Source: Streptomyces sp. LHD-70
Lineage (GTDB): Bacteria; Actinomycetota; Actinomycetes; Streptomycetales; Streptomycetaceae
NCBI RefSeq assembly: GCF_031157275.1
Contig: NZ_JAVIFW010000001.1
Coordinates: 248,001 to 312,000, forward strand
DNA length: 64,000 nt
Direction: 5' to 3'
Part shown: in pieces, positions 16,032 through 25,591 of the stretch
Layout of the letters: the number at the start of each line of letters is the position of its first letter
Numbering within the stretch: position 1 is the first letter of the stretch
Position numbers and translations under genes: made by a program
Notes under the pieces: generated by a model
Databases searched by the model: none
What the model saw: the letters and a program-made list of their open reading frames with translations, nothing else
What the model was told of the DNA's origin: nothing

Positions 16032-18317
16032 TTACGCCGCCTCCGCTGAAGCCGTCCGCTCCAGGCGCACCGCGCACACCTTGAACTCCGGCATCCGCGA
16101 CACCGGGTCGAGCGCCGGGTGCGTGAGCGTGTTGGCCCGGCCCTCGCCCGCCCAGTGGAACGGCATGAACACCGTGTCCGGCCTGATCGTCCGCGTCACC
16201 TTGGCCGGCGCGACCGCCGTACCGCGCCGCGACACCACCGTCACGTCCTCCCCGTCCGCCACACCGATCCGCGCGGCGAGCTGCGGGTGCAGCTCCACGA
16301 ACGGGCCGGGCGCGGCGGCGTTCAGCTCGGCCACGCGCCGGGTCTGCGCCCCCGACTGGTACTGCGCCACCACCCGTCCCGTGGTCAGCAGCACCGGGAA
16401 CTCCGCGTCCGGCTCCTCAGCGGCCGCCCGGTGCGTCACCGGCACGAACCTGGCCCGCCCGTCCTCCGTAGCGAACCGCTCAAGGAACAGCCGCGGCGTC
16501 CCCGGATGCACCCCGGACGACACGAACTCGCCCTCTTCACCCGGCAGTTCGCCCGCCGGAACGTCCGCCGGATCGCCCGCCGGATCGTCCGCCGGAACGT
16601 CCGCCGGATCGCCCGCCGGATCGTCCGCCGGGTCGTTCGGCGCCGCGTCGAGCACCGAGTCCTCCCCGTCCCCGGAGGCGCCGTCGGCCCCGGCCTGAGC
16701 CGGGCAGGGCCAGAACACCCCGTCCTCCTCCGCGAGCCGGCGGTACGTGATCCCCGAGTAGTCGGCCGGCCCGCCCGCCGAGGCCCGCCGCAGCTCCTCG
16801 AACACCTCCTCCGGGTCCGTCGGGAACCCCTTCTCCACCCCGAGCCGCGCCGCGAGCTCATGCAGCATGAACAGGTCCGTACGGACCCCGTCCGGCGGCG
16901 TGATCGCCTTCCGGCGCAGCAGCACCCGCCCCTCCAGGTTCGTCGTCGTACCGGTCTCCTCCGCCCACTGCGTCACCGGAAGCACCACGTCCGCCAGCTC
17001 CGCCGTCTCCGAGAGGACCACGTCCGCCACCGCCAGGAAGTCGAGCGAGCGCAGCCGCCCCTCGATGTGGGCCGCACGCGGCGCCGACACCACCGGGTTC
17101 GAGCCCATGAGCAGCAGCGACCGCACGTCCCCGCCGAGCGCGTCGAGCAGCTCGTACGCGCTGCGCCCCGGCCCCGGCAGGGACTCCGGGTCCACGCCCC
17201 AGACCTCCGCCACATGCGCCCGTGCCGCCGGGTCGGTCAGCTTGCGGTAACCCGGCAACTGGTCCGCCTTCTGGCCGTGTTCGCGTCCCCCCTGTCCGTT
17301 TCCCTGTCCCGTGAGGCAGCCGTACCCGGAGAGCGGCCGCCCCGCCCGGCCCGTCGCCAGGACCAGGTTGATCCACGCGCCCACCGTGTCCGTGCCCTTG
17401 GACTGCTGCTCGGGCCCGCGCGCGGTCAGCACCATGGCGTTCTCCGGCGCGCAGAACAGCCGTACCGCCTCCCGCAGTTCGGGCACCGACACCCCGGTGA
17501 TCCGCTCCACCAGCTCCGGCCAGTGCGCCATCGCCCCGGCCCGCGCCTCCGCCCAGCCGCTCGTACGCTCCCGGATGTACGCCTCGTCCGTACGCCCCTC
17601 AGCCACCACCAGGTGCAGCAGGCCGAGGGCGAGCGCCAGGTCGGTGCCGGGGCGCGGCGCGAGGTGCAGGTCGGCCTGCTCCGCCGTGCGGGTGCGGCGC
17701 GGGTCGATGACGATCAACGTGCCCCCGTTCTCCCGCAGTTCGGTCAGGTAGCGCAGCGCGGGCGGCATCGTCTCGGCGAGGTTCGAACCGACCAGGATCA
17801 CGCAGCCGGTCCGCGGAATGTCCTCGAGCGGGAACGGCAGGCCCCGGTCGAGGCCGAACGCCCGCTGGTGCGCCGCCGCCGCCGACGACATGCAGAACCG
17901 GCCGTTGTAGTCGATCTGCGACGTGCCGAGCACGACCCGCGCGAACTTCCCCAGTCCGTACGCCTTCTCGTTGGTCAGCCCGCCGCCGCCGAACACCCCG
18001 ACCGCGTCCGGACCGTGCTCCGCGCGCGTGCGGGACAGCCCTTCGGCGATCCGGTCGAGCGCCTCCTCCCAGGTGGCCGGTTCGAGCCTGCCGGTGGCGT
18101 GGGTCCGGATCAGCGGCTCGGTCAGGCGCACCCGGGAGGACAGCACCTCGGTCGCCGTACGGCCCTTGCCGCACAGCGCGCCCCGGTTGACCGGGAACGC
18201 CCGCTCCACCACGGCCAGGCCCCCGTCCCTACCGGGGTCCTGAGCCAGCCCCATCCCGCATTGCAGCGCGCAGTACGGGCAGTGCGTGGGGGTGGGCGAT
18301 GCCGTGGTGATGTGCAT
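16032..18317 (-). CDS. nasA: Assimilatory nitrate reductase catalytic subunit
   Basis: This 761-residue molybdopterin oxidoreductase has an N-terminal [4Fe-4S] motif (CPYCALQCG, residues 13-21, and CGKG near 49), molybdopterin-binding segments (FGGGGLTNEKAYGLGKF, VGSNLAETMP), and a C-terminal molydopterin-dinucleotide domain (LLTTGRVVAQYQSG near 636). It would reduce nitrate to nitrite in the cytoplasm, feeding NirBD encoded 10 kb away. Residues about 560-590 form an Asp/Pro/Ala repeat (DDPAGDPADVPA units), encoded by 12-bp repeats and absent from the core fold. A weak GlnR-like element lies upstream. Confidence 0.93.
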   Translation of the reverse strand: MHITTASPTPTHCPYCALQCGMGLAQDPGRDGGLAVVERAFPVNRGALCGKGRTATEVLSSRVRLTEPLIRTHATGRLEPATWEEALDRIAEGLSRTRAEHGPDAVGVFGGGGLTNEKAYGLGKFARVVLGTSQIDYNGRFCMSSAAAAHQRAFGLDRGLPFPLEDIPRTGCVILVGSNLAETMPPALRYLTELRENGGTLIVIDPRRTRTAEQADLHLAPRPGTDLALALGLLHLVVAEGRTDEAYIRERTSGWAEARAGAMAHWPELVERITGVSVPELREAVRLFCAPENAMVLTARGPEQQSKGTDTVGAWINLVLATGRAGRPLSGYGCLTGQGNGQGGREHGQKADQLPGYRKLTDPAARAHVAEVWGVDPESLPGPGRSAYELLDALGGDVRSLLLMGSNPVVSAPRAAHIEGRLRSLDFLAVADVVLSETAELADVVLPVTQWAEETGTTTNLEGRVLLRRKAITPPDGVRTDLFMLHELAARLGVEKGFPTDPEEVFEELRRASAGGPADYSGITYRRLAEEDGVFWPCPAQAGADGASGDGEDSVLDAAPNDPADDPAGDPADVPADDPAGDPADVPAGELPGEEGEFVSSGVHPGTPRLFLERFATEDGRARFVPVTHRAAAEEPDAEFPVLLTTGRVVAQYQSGAQTRRVAELNAAAPGPFVELHPQLAARIGVADGEDVTVVSRRGTAVAPAKVTRTIRPDTVFMPFHWAGEGRANTLTHPALDPVSRMPEFKVCAVRLERTASAEAA
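16549..16635 (-). repeat. 12-bp coding repeat inside nasA
   Basis: About seven copies of GATCGTCCGCCG/GATCGCCCGCCG-type 12-nt units. Each encodes four residues (DPAD, DPAG, VPAD), giving an in-frame acidic linker of about 30 residues in NasA. Length change would keep the frame. Confidence 0.8.
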
Positions 18318-18340
18318 GCGCTCCAGCGTGCGTCCGGCTT

Positions 18341-18367
18341 GTTACGGAGCACGGTGTGCCGGGTTAC
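18341..18367 (-). promoter_or_regulatory. Possible GlnR-type element upstream of nasA
   Basis: Read on the minus strand, two GTAAC half-sites lie 22 nt apart (start to start), the spacing of the two a-sites in a GlnR box. The b-site between them (CACCG) is poor. It lies 24-50 nt before the nasA start. nasA is a GlnR target in other streptomycetes, so the position fits. Confidence 0.4.
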
Positions 18368-18425
18368 ATGCCAGGTACGCGTACCTCAGCGCCCGCGCCG
18401 GCCGGCGGTGAGGACCCGGAATCAC

Positions 18426-19124
18426 TCAGCGCCCGGAAGCCAGCGCCCGCGTGATCCCGTCCTCGCGCGGGCCCAGGAAGCGCGGGTCCGGCTCGAACAG
18501 CGCGTCGGCCGCGGCCTTGCCGGAGGCGAGCAGCTCTCTGACGCCGCCGTAGTACCAGGTCGCGTCGTGCGGCTCGTCCACCCCCACGCCGTACGACTCC
18601 ACGCCCGCGTCCCGGCAGAGGGCGACCGCTCTGCGTATGTGGAAGCCCTGGCTGATCAGCACCGCGCGGTCCACGCCGAAGATCTTTCTCGCGCGCACGC
18701 ACGAGTCCCAGGTGTCGAAGCCCGCGTAGTCACTGACGATGCGGCGGTCCGGGACGCCGCGCGCGGTCAGGTATCTGCGCATCGCGTCCGGCTCGTCGTA
18801 CTCCTCCCGGCTGTTGTCGCCCGTGACCAGGACCACCCGGACGCGGCCCGCGCGGTACAGCTCCGCCGCCGCGTCAAGGCGGTGCGCCAGGTACGGCGAG
18901 GGTTCGCCGCCCCACAGACCGGCCCCGAACACCACCGCGACCTGCGTGCGCGGCACGTCACCGGGGTCGCGCACCCGGTCCGCCGCCGCGGCGTGCATCC
19001 ACGTCGCCGGCAGCAGCGCCAGGACGCAGGCGAGCATCACCGCCTGCACCGTGAGCCGCCCCTCGCGCCGCCCCCGCGGCCACCGCAGCCGCCGCAGCCA
19101 CCCCGGACTCTCCCCGCCCCGCAT
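18426..19124 (-). CDS. YdcF/SanA-like DUF218 membrane protein
   Basis: About 232 residues: an N-terminal basic stretch and one membrane helix (VQAVMLACVLALLPATWM), then the DUF218 domain with VVFGAGLWGGEPSPYLAHRL, VLVTGDNSREEYDEPDAM, DYAGFDTWDSCVRA and LISQGFHIRRAV. SanA in enterobacteria affects envelope barrier function and vancomycin tolerance; the enzymatic role is unclear. The ATG at 19124 is chosen because upstream codons lack conserved features. It lies 194 nt from the divergent chelatase gene. Confidence 0.8.
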   Translation of the reverse strand: MRGGESPGWLRRLRWPRGRREGRLTVQAVMLACVLALLPATWMHAAAADRVRDPGDVPRTQVAVVFGAGLWGGEPSPYLAHRLDAAAELYRAGRVRVVLVTGDNSREEYDEPDAMRRYLTARGVPDRRIVSDYAGFDTWDSCVRARKIFGVDRAVLISQGFHIRRAVALCRDAGVESYGVGVDEPHDATWYYGGVRELLASGKAAADALFEPDPRFLGPREDGITRALASGR

Positions 19125-19318
19125 GCTTCCCACGATTCCCCCGTTCCCCGTTCCCGGCTTCCCCCGCGGCCCCCCGGCCCGATCCGCCGTCGACCGACCT
19201 ACGAGGACAAGTGTGCGACGAGGGTCTGACAATCGCCGCCCCGCCCTCGTGAGCCAGGGGACATCGACCGTCATCACCGCGCAATCACCAGGCAACGTCG
19301 GCACGCCAGCCTTGTTCC

Positions 19319-20683
19319 ATGACGCCGACCCACACACCCGGCGAACACCCGGGGACCCCAACGGAAACCCTGGCCACCTCGCCCCGCGAGCCCCTGCGGA
19401 GGGCGGAGACGGTGATGCGGGGGGCGGCAGCGACTCCGGGGGCCGCTGCGACTCCGAGGGCCGTTGTGACTCCGGGGGCTCCAGAGGGCTGGGAGGCTGC
19501 AGCGATCCCGGAGGTTCGGGAGGCCCGGGAGGCTCCAGAGGCTAGGGAGGCGGTGGGCGGCCACCTCGGTCACCCCTGCGCCCCCGGCGCCCCCGGCCAC
19601 CCCGGCGATTCCGGCCGCCCTGCCCACCCCGGCGACTTTGGTCACCTCGGCGACCTCGGTGCCCCCGGCGACCTCGGCGCCCCCGGCCACCACTCCGGCG
19701 CATTCAGCCACCCCGGTAACCCCGACCCCGCTCACCCCGGCCACCCCGACTTCCTGGCCTCCCAGGCCCCCCAGCCCCCCCAGGGCCCCCAGAGCCCCCA
19801 GGGCCCCCAGCCCCCCCTAGACCCCCTAGCCACCACGGCATCGCAGCTCCTCGACCAGATCACCAGCCACGCCGGCAGCCGCCTCAGCCGACTCAGCCGC
19901 CTCAGCCGTGTCCGCCGCAGCGGTCACCGCGGTCCCGTCGCGCCGCCGCCACTGGTTGTCGTGGCGCACGGAAGCCGTGACCCGCGTACGCTCGCCACCG
20001 TGCGCTCCCTGCTCGACACGGTGCGCGCGCTGCGGCCGGGGCCGGCCGTCCACCTCGGCCATATCGAGCTGAACGAGCCGCTGCTCCCCGACACCCTGGC
20101 CCGGCTCGCCCCCGGCAGGGCCGTCCTCGTACCGCTGCTGCTCGGTCGCGGCTACCACGTCAAGCACGACCTGCCCGCTGCCGCAGCCGCGGCCCCGCAC
20201 CTCGACGCCCGGGTCGCCGCGCCGCTCGGCCCCCACCCGCTGCTCGTCGACGCGCTCCACGACCGGCTGGTCGAGGCGGGCTTCCCGGCGGGCGCGCCGC
20301 GCCGCAGCAGCGGCGTCGTCCTTGCCGCCGCCGGTTCCCGCGACCCCGAAGGCCTCGCCGACACCCGCGCCACGGCCTCCGCCCTCGCCGAGCGCCTCGG
20401 CGTCCCCGTCGTCCCCGCGTACGCCTCCGCCGCGTCCCCGACGGTCCCCGCCGCGGTCCATGCCCTCGCCGCCCGCGGCCGTCACCGCGTCGCCGTCGCC
20501 TCGTACTTCACCGCTCCCGGCCGTTTCGCCGCGCAGTCCGCGGCGGCGTCCCCGGGCATCGCGTCGGCCCCCCTGGGTACGCACCCGGCGCTGGCCGAAC
20601 TGCTCCTGCACCGCTACGACGAGGCGGCCCGCACGTTCACATCGTCCCCGTCCGACCACGCCCCGCTCGCCGCGTCGGCCTGA
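19319..20683 (+). CDS. Sirohydrochlorin chelatase (CbiX/SirB-like) with long low-complexity N-terminus
   Basis: The last 240 or so residues are a chelatase of the CbiX/SirB family with two related halves: VVVAHGSRDPRTLATV, VPLLLGRGYHVKHD (His), then VVLAAAGSRDPEGLADTRA and ASYFTAPGRFAAQSA. It would insert Fe2+ into sirohydrochlorin for siroheme, the cofactor of NirB, or Co2+ for cobalamin. The first 210 residues are low complexity, including a collagen-like Gly-X-Y stretch (about residues 80-125). They may be untranslated; a later start near 19955 would give a normal-length enzyme. Context with nirB and nasA favours a siroheme role. Confidence 0.8.
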   Translation: MTPTHTPGEHPGTPTETLATSPREPLRRAETVMRGAAATPGAAATPRAVVTPGAPEGWEAAAIPEVREAREAPEAREAVGGHLGHPCAPGAPGHPGDSGRPAHPGDFGHLGDLGAPGDLGAPGHHSGAFSHPGNPDPAHPGHPDFLASQAPQPPQGPQSPQGPQPPLDPLATTASQLLDQITSHAGSRLSRLSRLSRVRRSGHRGPVAPPPLVVVAHGSRDPRTLATVRSLLDTVRALRPGPAVHLGHIELNEPLLPDTLARLAPGRAVLVPLLLGRGYHVKHDLPAAAAAAPHLDARVAAPLGPHPLLVDALHDRLVEAGFPAGAPRRSSGVVLAAAGSRDPEGLADTRATASALAERLGVPVVPAYASAASPTVPAAVHALAARGRHRVAVASYFTAPGRFAAQSAAASPGIASAPLGTHPALAELLLHRYDEAARTFTSSPSDHAPLAASA

Positions 20684-20772
20684 GGCGTCGGGCCGTACCG
20701 AGGTGCGGAGCCCCATGAGCTGTCCGCTGAGGGACAAGCCGACGGGCGCCCCGTGCGGGCTACTGTCGACGC

Positions 20773-22053
20773 ATGTCCTGGACGTATGACGAACTCGCCA
20801 CGGAGCGCTGGGCGCCCGAGCCCGACAAGCGGCCCGGCCGGACGGCCTTCCAGCGTGACCGCGCGCGCGTGCTGCACTCCTCCGCGCTGCGCAGACTCGC
20901 CGGCAAGACGCAGGTCGTCACGCCCGGCACGCGCAGTCAGGCCTGGGACGCCAGCCCCCGCACCCGCCTCACGCACTCCCTGGAGTGCGCCCAGGTCGGA
21001 CGCGAGCTGGGCGCCGCGCTCGGCTGTGACCCGGACCTGGTCGAGACGGCCTGCCTGTCGCACGACCTGGGGCACCCGCCCTTCGGACACAACGGCGAGC
21101 AGGCGCTCAACGAATACGCCGCGGACGTGGGCGGATTCGAGGGCAACGCCCACTCGCTGCGCCTGCTCACCCGCCTCGAACCCAAGCGCTTCGGGCGCGC
21201 CGAGGACACCGGTGAACCCGTCAGCGTCGGCCTCAACCTCACACGCGCGGCGCTGGACGCCGCCACCAAGTACCCGTGGCCGCGCGGCGCGCACCCCGCC
21301 GACCCGGACTCCGTGAAGTTCGGGGTGTACGACGACGACCGCCCCGTCTTCGAGTGGATCCGCAAGGGCGCCCCCGGCCACAGCACCTGCTTCGAGGCCC
21401 AGGTCATGGACTGGTCGGACGACGTCGCGTACTCGGTGCACGACGTCGAGGACGGTCTGCACGCGGGCCACATCGACCCCAACTGCCTGCACGCCGAGCC
21501 CGAGCGCGAGGAGATCTTCGCCGTGGCGCTTGGGCGGTACGTTCCCGAGGACACCGATCCGGCCGAGCTGTCCGCCGCGCTCGACCGCCTCCTCGACCAG
21601 GAGTGGTGGCCGCACGGCTACGACGGCACGGCGGTCGCCCAGGCCCGCCTGAAGGACGCCACCAGCCAGCTGATCGGCCGCTTCTGCCTCGCCGCGGAAG
21701 GCGCCACGCGCGCGAGGTACGGCAACGGCCCCCTCACCCGCTACGCCGCGGAGCTCGTCGTACCGAATGAAACCCGCCATGAATGCGCCGTCCTCAAGGC
21801 CGTCGCCGACCGGTACGTGATGCAGCGCGACGAACAGGAGCGGCTCCGGGCGGACCAGCGCGTCGTCATCGCGGAGCTCGCCGCGGCCCTCACCGCGCGT
21901 GCGCCCGAAGGCCTCGACCCGCAGTTCCGGGCCCTGTTCGACGCGGCGCCGGACGACACCGCGCGGAAGCGGGTCGTGATCGACCAGATCGCGGCGCTCA
22001 CCGACGCCTCCGCGCGGACCCTGCACGCGCGCCTGGTGGGCGGCCGGAGCTGA
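20773..22053 (+). CDS. dgt: Deoxyguanosinetriphosphate triphosphohydrolase-like HD protein
   Basis: This 426-residue HD-domain enzyme has an N-terminal [20 protein letters not shown] region, the allosteric/active HD motif [14 protein letters not shown] (about residues 96-109), and [16 protein letters not shown] (about 213-228). It hydrolyses dNTPs to deoxynucleosides and tripolyphosphate, contributing to nucleotide pool control. In actinobacteria it commonly lies next to dnaG, as here (one gene between). The length is normal. Confidence 0.93.
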   Translation: MSWTYDELATERWAPEPDKRPGRTAFQRDRARVLHSSALRRLAGKTQVVTPGTRSQAWDASPRTRLTHSLECAQVGRELGAALGCDPDLVETACLSHDLGHPPFGHNGEQALNEYAADVGGFEGNAHSLRLLTRLEPKRFGRAEDTGEPVSVGLNLTRAALDAATKYPWPRGAHPADPDSVKFGVYDDDRPVFEWIRKGAPGHSTCFEAQVMDWSDDVAYSVHDVEDGLHAGHIDPNCLHAEPEREEIFAVALGRYVPEDTDPAELSAALDRLLDQEWWPHGYDGTAVAQARLKDATSQLIGRFCLAAEGATRARYGNGPLTRYAAELVVPNETRHECAVLKAVADRYVMQRDEQERLRADQRVVIAELAAALTARAPEGLDPQFRALFDAAPDDTARKRVVIDQIAALTDASARTLHARLVGGRS

Positions 22054-22214
22054 CCCCGGCCCGTCGCCCGCACCTGATGTGATCGAGCCACACAGGGGTG
22101 ACACTGAGGGGACGGCCCCTTCCCCCACTACGCTCCGTGCGGGACGCTCGAGATGGCGGCCACGCTGCGTGCGGGACGCCCGCAAGTGGCGGCAAGGTTG
22201 TGAGGAGGCATCAA

Positions 22215-23480
22215 GTGGTCGACGCGGATCAGACGTTCGTCATCGTCGGAGGCGGACTGGCCGGGGCCAAGGCGGCCGAAACCCTTCGTGCGGAGGGCTT
22301 CACCGGCCGGGTGATTCTCATCGGTGACGAGCGCGAGCACCCGTACGAACGCCCTCCGCTGTCCAAGGGCTTCCTGCTCGGCAAGGAGGAGCGGGACAGC
22401 GTCTTCGTGCACGAGCCCGCGTGGTACGCACAGCACGACATCGAGCTGCACCTGGGCCTGCCCGCCGTCGCCGTCGACCGCGCCGAGAAGGCGGTCCGCC
22501 TCGGCGACGGCACCAGCGTGCGCTACGACAAGCTGCTCCTCGCCACCGGCTCCGAGCCGCGCCGCCTCGACATCCCGGGCACCGACCTCGCGGGCGTGCA
22601 CCACCTGCGCCGGATCGCGCACGCCGAGCGCCTCAAGGGCGTCCTCGCCGCGCTCGGCCGGGACAACGGCCACCTGGTGATCGCGGGCGCCGGCTGGATC
22701 GGCCTGGAGGTAGCGGCCGCCGCGCGGGAGTACGGCGCGGAGGTCACCGTCGTCGAACCCGAGGCGACGCCGCTGCACTCCGTCCTCGGCCCCGAGATCG
22801 GCCGGCTCTTCGCCGATCTGCACCAGGAGCACGGCGTCCGCTTCCACTTCGGCGCCCGGCTCACCGAGATCACCGGCCAGGACGGCATGGTCCTCGCCGC
22901 CCGCACCGACGACGGCGACGAGCACCCCGCGCACGACGTCCTCGCCGCCATCGGCGCCGCCCCGCGCACCGCCCTCGCCGAGGCGGCCGGGCTGACCATG
23001 GCCGACCGGGCGCACGGCGGCGGCATCGCTGTCGACGCGAGCCTGCGCACCTCCGACCCGGACATCTTCGCGGTGGGCGACGCGGCCGCCGCCGACCACC
23101 CGCTCTTCGAGACCCGGCTGCGCGTCGAGCACTGGGCCAACGCCCTCAACGGCGGCCCGGCCGCCGCCCGCGCGATGCTCGGCAGGCCCGTGACGTACGA
23201 CCGGGTGCCGTACTTCTTCTCCGACCAGTACGACGTCGGCCTGGAGTTCTCCGGCTGGGCGCCGCCCGGCAGCTACGACCAGGTGGTGATCCGCGGGGAC
23301 GCCACGAAGCGGGAGTTCATCGCGTTCTGGCTGTCGGACGGGCGGGTCCTCGCGGGCATGAACGTGAACGTCTGGGACGTCACGGAGCCGATCCAGACCC
23401 TGATCAAGGCCGGAGTCCGCCCCGACCCGGAGCGTCTCGCGGACCCGACCGTTCCGCTGGAATCACTCCTGGAGGGCTGA
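22215..23480 (+). CDS. Ferredoxin reductase / AIF-like FAD-dependent oxidoreductase
   Basis: This 421-residue flavoprotein has the dinucleotide motif FVIVGGGLAGAKAAETLR near residue 8, PYERPPLSKGFLLG near 45, a second motif VIAGAGWIGLEVAAAA near 155, the FAD motif DIFAVGDAAA near 285, and a C-terminal reductase domain. It would reduce a ferredoxin or Rieske protein with NAD(P)H, often for a P450 or dioxygenase. The GTG at 22215 is chosen because AGGAGG lies 8 nt before it; the frame is open further upstream without conservation. Confidence 0.9.
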   Translation: MVDADQTFVIVGGGLAGAKAAETLRAEGFTGRVILIGDEREHPYERPPLSKGFLLGKEERDSVFVHEPAWYAQHDIELHLGLPAVAVDRAEKAVRLGDGTSVRYDKLLLATGSEPRRLDIPGTDLAGVHHLRRIAHAERLKGVLAALGRDNGHLVIAGAGWIGLEVAAAAREYGAEVTVVEPEATPLHSVLGPEIGRLFADLHQEHGVRFHFGARLTEITGQDGMVLAARTDDGDEHPAHDVLAAIGAAPRTALAEAAGLTMADRAHGGGIAVDASLRTSDPDIFAVGDAAAADHPLFETRLRVEHWANALNGGPAAARAMLGRPVTYDRVPYFFSDQYDVGLEFSGWAPPGSYDQVVIRGDATKREFIAFWLSDGRVLAGMNVNVWDVTEPIQTLIKAGVRPDPERLADPTVPLESLLEG

Positions 23481-23527
23481 CGGGCCACCGGCCGTGACTG
23501 TCAGAGCGTCGCCGTAGACTTGCCCGC

Positions 23528-25438
23528 GTGGCAGGACGGATCAATGACGAGGACGTGAAGGCGGTACGGGACGCGGTCCCGATCGACGCCGTCGTGTCCG
23601 AGTACCTCCAGCTGCGCAACGCCGGCGGCGGCAATCTGAAGGGCCTGTGCCCCTTCCACGACGAGAAGTCACCGTCCTTCCAGGTCAGCCCGAGCAAGGG
23701 GCTCTTCCACTGCTTCGGCTGCCAGGAAGGCGGCGACACGATCGCCTTCGTGATGAAGCTCGACCACCTCACCTTCTCGGAGACGGTCGAGCGCCTCGCC
23801 GCCCAGGCGGGCATCACGCTGCGGTACGAAGAGGGCGGGTACAACCCGTCGAACCAGCGCGGCGAGCGCATCCGCCTGGTCGAGGCACACAAGATCGCCG
23901 CCCAGTTCTACGTCGAGCAGCTGGACAGCGCCGAGGCCGAGATCGGCCGCAAGTTCCTCGCCGAGCGCGGCTTCGACCAGGCCGCGGCGGCGCACTTCGG
24001 CGTCGGCTACAGCCCGGCGGGCTGGGACCACCTCACGCGCTTCCTGCGCGGCAAGGGCTTCACCGACAAGGAGCTGACCCTCTCCGGCCTCTCCCAGGAG
24101 GGCCGCCGCGGCCCCATCGACCGCTTCCGCGGCCGCCTGATGTGGCCCATCCGGGACATCTCCGGCGAGGTCGTAGGCTTCGGCGCCCGCAAGCTCCGCG
24201 AGGACGACAACGGCCCGAAGTATCTGAACACCCCCGAAACCCCGATCTACAAGAAGGGCCAGGTCCTCTACGGCGTCGACCTGGCCAAGAAGGAGATCGC
24301 CAAGTCCTCCCGCGCGGTCGTGGTCGAGGGGTACACGGACGTGATGGCCTGCCATCTCGCCGGTGTCACCACCGCGATCGCCACCTGTGGCACGGCCTTC
24401 GGCGGCGACCACATCAAGATCCTCCGCAGACTCCTCATGGACAACGGCTCGGCCCGCGTGATCTTCACCTTCGACGGCGACGCCGCAGGCCAGAAGGCCG
24501 CCCTCCGCGCCTTCGAGGACGACCAGAAGTTCGCCGCCGAGACGTACATCGCGATCGCCCCCGACGGCATGGACCCCTGCGACCTCCGCCTCGCGAAGGG
24601 CGACGAGGCGGTCGCCGACCTGGTCGAACCCCGCACGCCCCTCTTCGAGTTCGCCCTCCGCCAGATCGTGAACCGGTACGACCTGGAGACCCCCGCGGGC
24701 CGTGCCGCCGCCCTGGACGAGGCCGCGCCCATCGTGGCCCGCATCAAGAACAGCGGCGCGCAGCACGAAGTGGCCGTCGAGCTCGCCGGCATGCTCGGCA
24801 TCCTCGACACCCAGTTCGTCGTCAAGCGCGTGGCGCAACTGGCCCGCTGGGCCCGTGACCGCGGCGGCCGCGGCCCCGCCCCGCAACAGCACAAGGAGCA
24901 CGCCCCGCAGTACGCCCAGGGGGCGCCGCAGAACCGGACCCCCGGCGGCCCCGCCCTCAACCTCCGCAGCCCCGCCCACCGCACCGAGCGCGAGCTGCTC
25001 AAACTCGCCCTGCAGTACCCGCAGCTGGTCTCCCCGGCCTTCGACGCGTACGGCGCGGACGAGTTCACCGCCCCGCCCTACGCCGCGGTGCGCGAGGCCA
25101 TCGTGTACGCGGGCGGCGCCGAGCAGGGTGTCCAGGACCCCTCGGGCTACCTCGCGCGCGTGCGGGACGCGGCGCCGGACGACACGGTGCGTGCCATGGT
25201 CACCGAGCTGGCCGTGGAAGCGATCATGCGGCGCACGGTTGACGAGGTGTACGCCGGCGAGCAGCTCGTCCAGGTCCGCCTGCGCGCCGTCGACCGCCGC
25301 GTCCGTGACCTGCAGGGCAGCTTCGCCCGCCTCGGCCCGCACGCCGACCCGGCCCAACTCGCCGCCGCCCAGAACGAGTTGTGGGTCCTCCAGCAGTACG
25401 GCCGGGCCCTGCGCGAGCGCGGCGCCGAGGCGCTGTGA
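23528..25438 (+). CDS. dnaG: DNA primase DnaG
   Basis: This 636-residue primase has the zinc-binding domain CPFHDEKSPSFQV...FHCFGC (about residues 40-66), the catalytic TOPRIM domain with VVVEGYTDVMA (about 262) and FTFDGDAAGQKA (about 314), and a C-terminal helicase-interaction domain after a Gly/Pro/Gln-rich linker (about 455-480). It synthesises RNA primers at the replication fork. The GTG start at 23528 gives the standard N-terminus (AGRINDEDVKAVRDAVPID). Confidence 0.97.
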   Translation: MAGRINDEDVKAVRDAVPIDAVVSEYLQLRNAGGGNLKGLCPFHDEKSPSFQVSPSKGLFHCFGCQEGGDTIAFVMKLDHLTFSETVERLAAQAGITLRYEEGGYNPSNQRGERIRLVEAHKIAAQFYVEQLDSAEAEIGRKFLAERGFDQAAAAHFGVGYSPAGWDHLTRFLRGKGFTDKELTLSGLSQEGRRGPIDRFRGRLMWPIRDISGEVVGFGARKLREDDNGPKYLNTPETPIYKKGQVLYGVDLAKKEIAKSSRAVVVEGYTDVMACHLAGVTTAIATCGTAFGGDHIKILRRLLMDNGSARVIFTFDGDAAGQKAALRAFEDDQKFAAETYIAIAPDGMDPCDLRLAKGDEAVADLVEPRTPLFEFALRQIVNRYDLETPAGRAAALDEAAPIVARIKNSGAQHEVAVELAGMLGILDTQFVVKRVAQLARWARDRGGRGPAPQQHKEHAPQYAQGAPQNRTPGGPALNLRSPAHRTERELLKLALQYPQLVSPAFDAYGADEFTAPPYAAVREAIVYAGGAEQGVQDPSGYLARVRDAAPDDTVRAMVTELAVEAIMRRTVDEVYAGEQLVQVRLRAVDRRVRDLQGSFARLGPHADPAQLAAAQNELWVLQQYGRALRERGAEAL

Positions 25439-25591
25439 CGACAGCCTGAGCGCCTCCCCGTACGCACGCGCGGTGTGCTGTGACGACGGCCCGCGCCCAT
25501 GCTCGTACGCCCGCGCGAAGTTGACTCCTGAGTAACCGGCCGGTCACGGACCGGACTCAGAAAGTGGCCGCACGCCCCTCCTCGCGGAGAT

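Noticed and set aside
16119..19229. 1036-codon plus-strand frame over nasA and the YdcF-like gene
   Set aside because: It is a shadow of two well-supported minus-strand genes, rich in Arg and Pro and without motifs.
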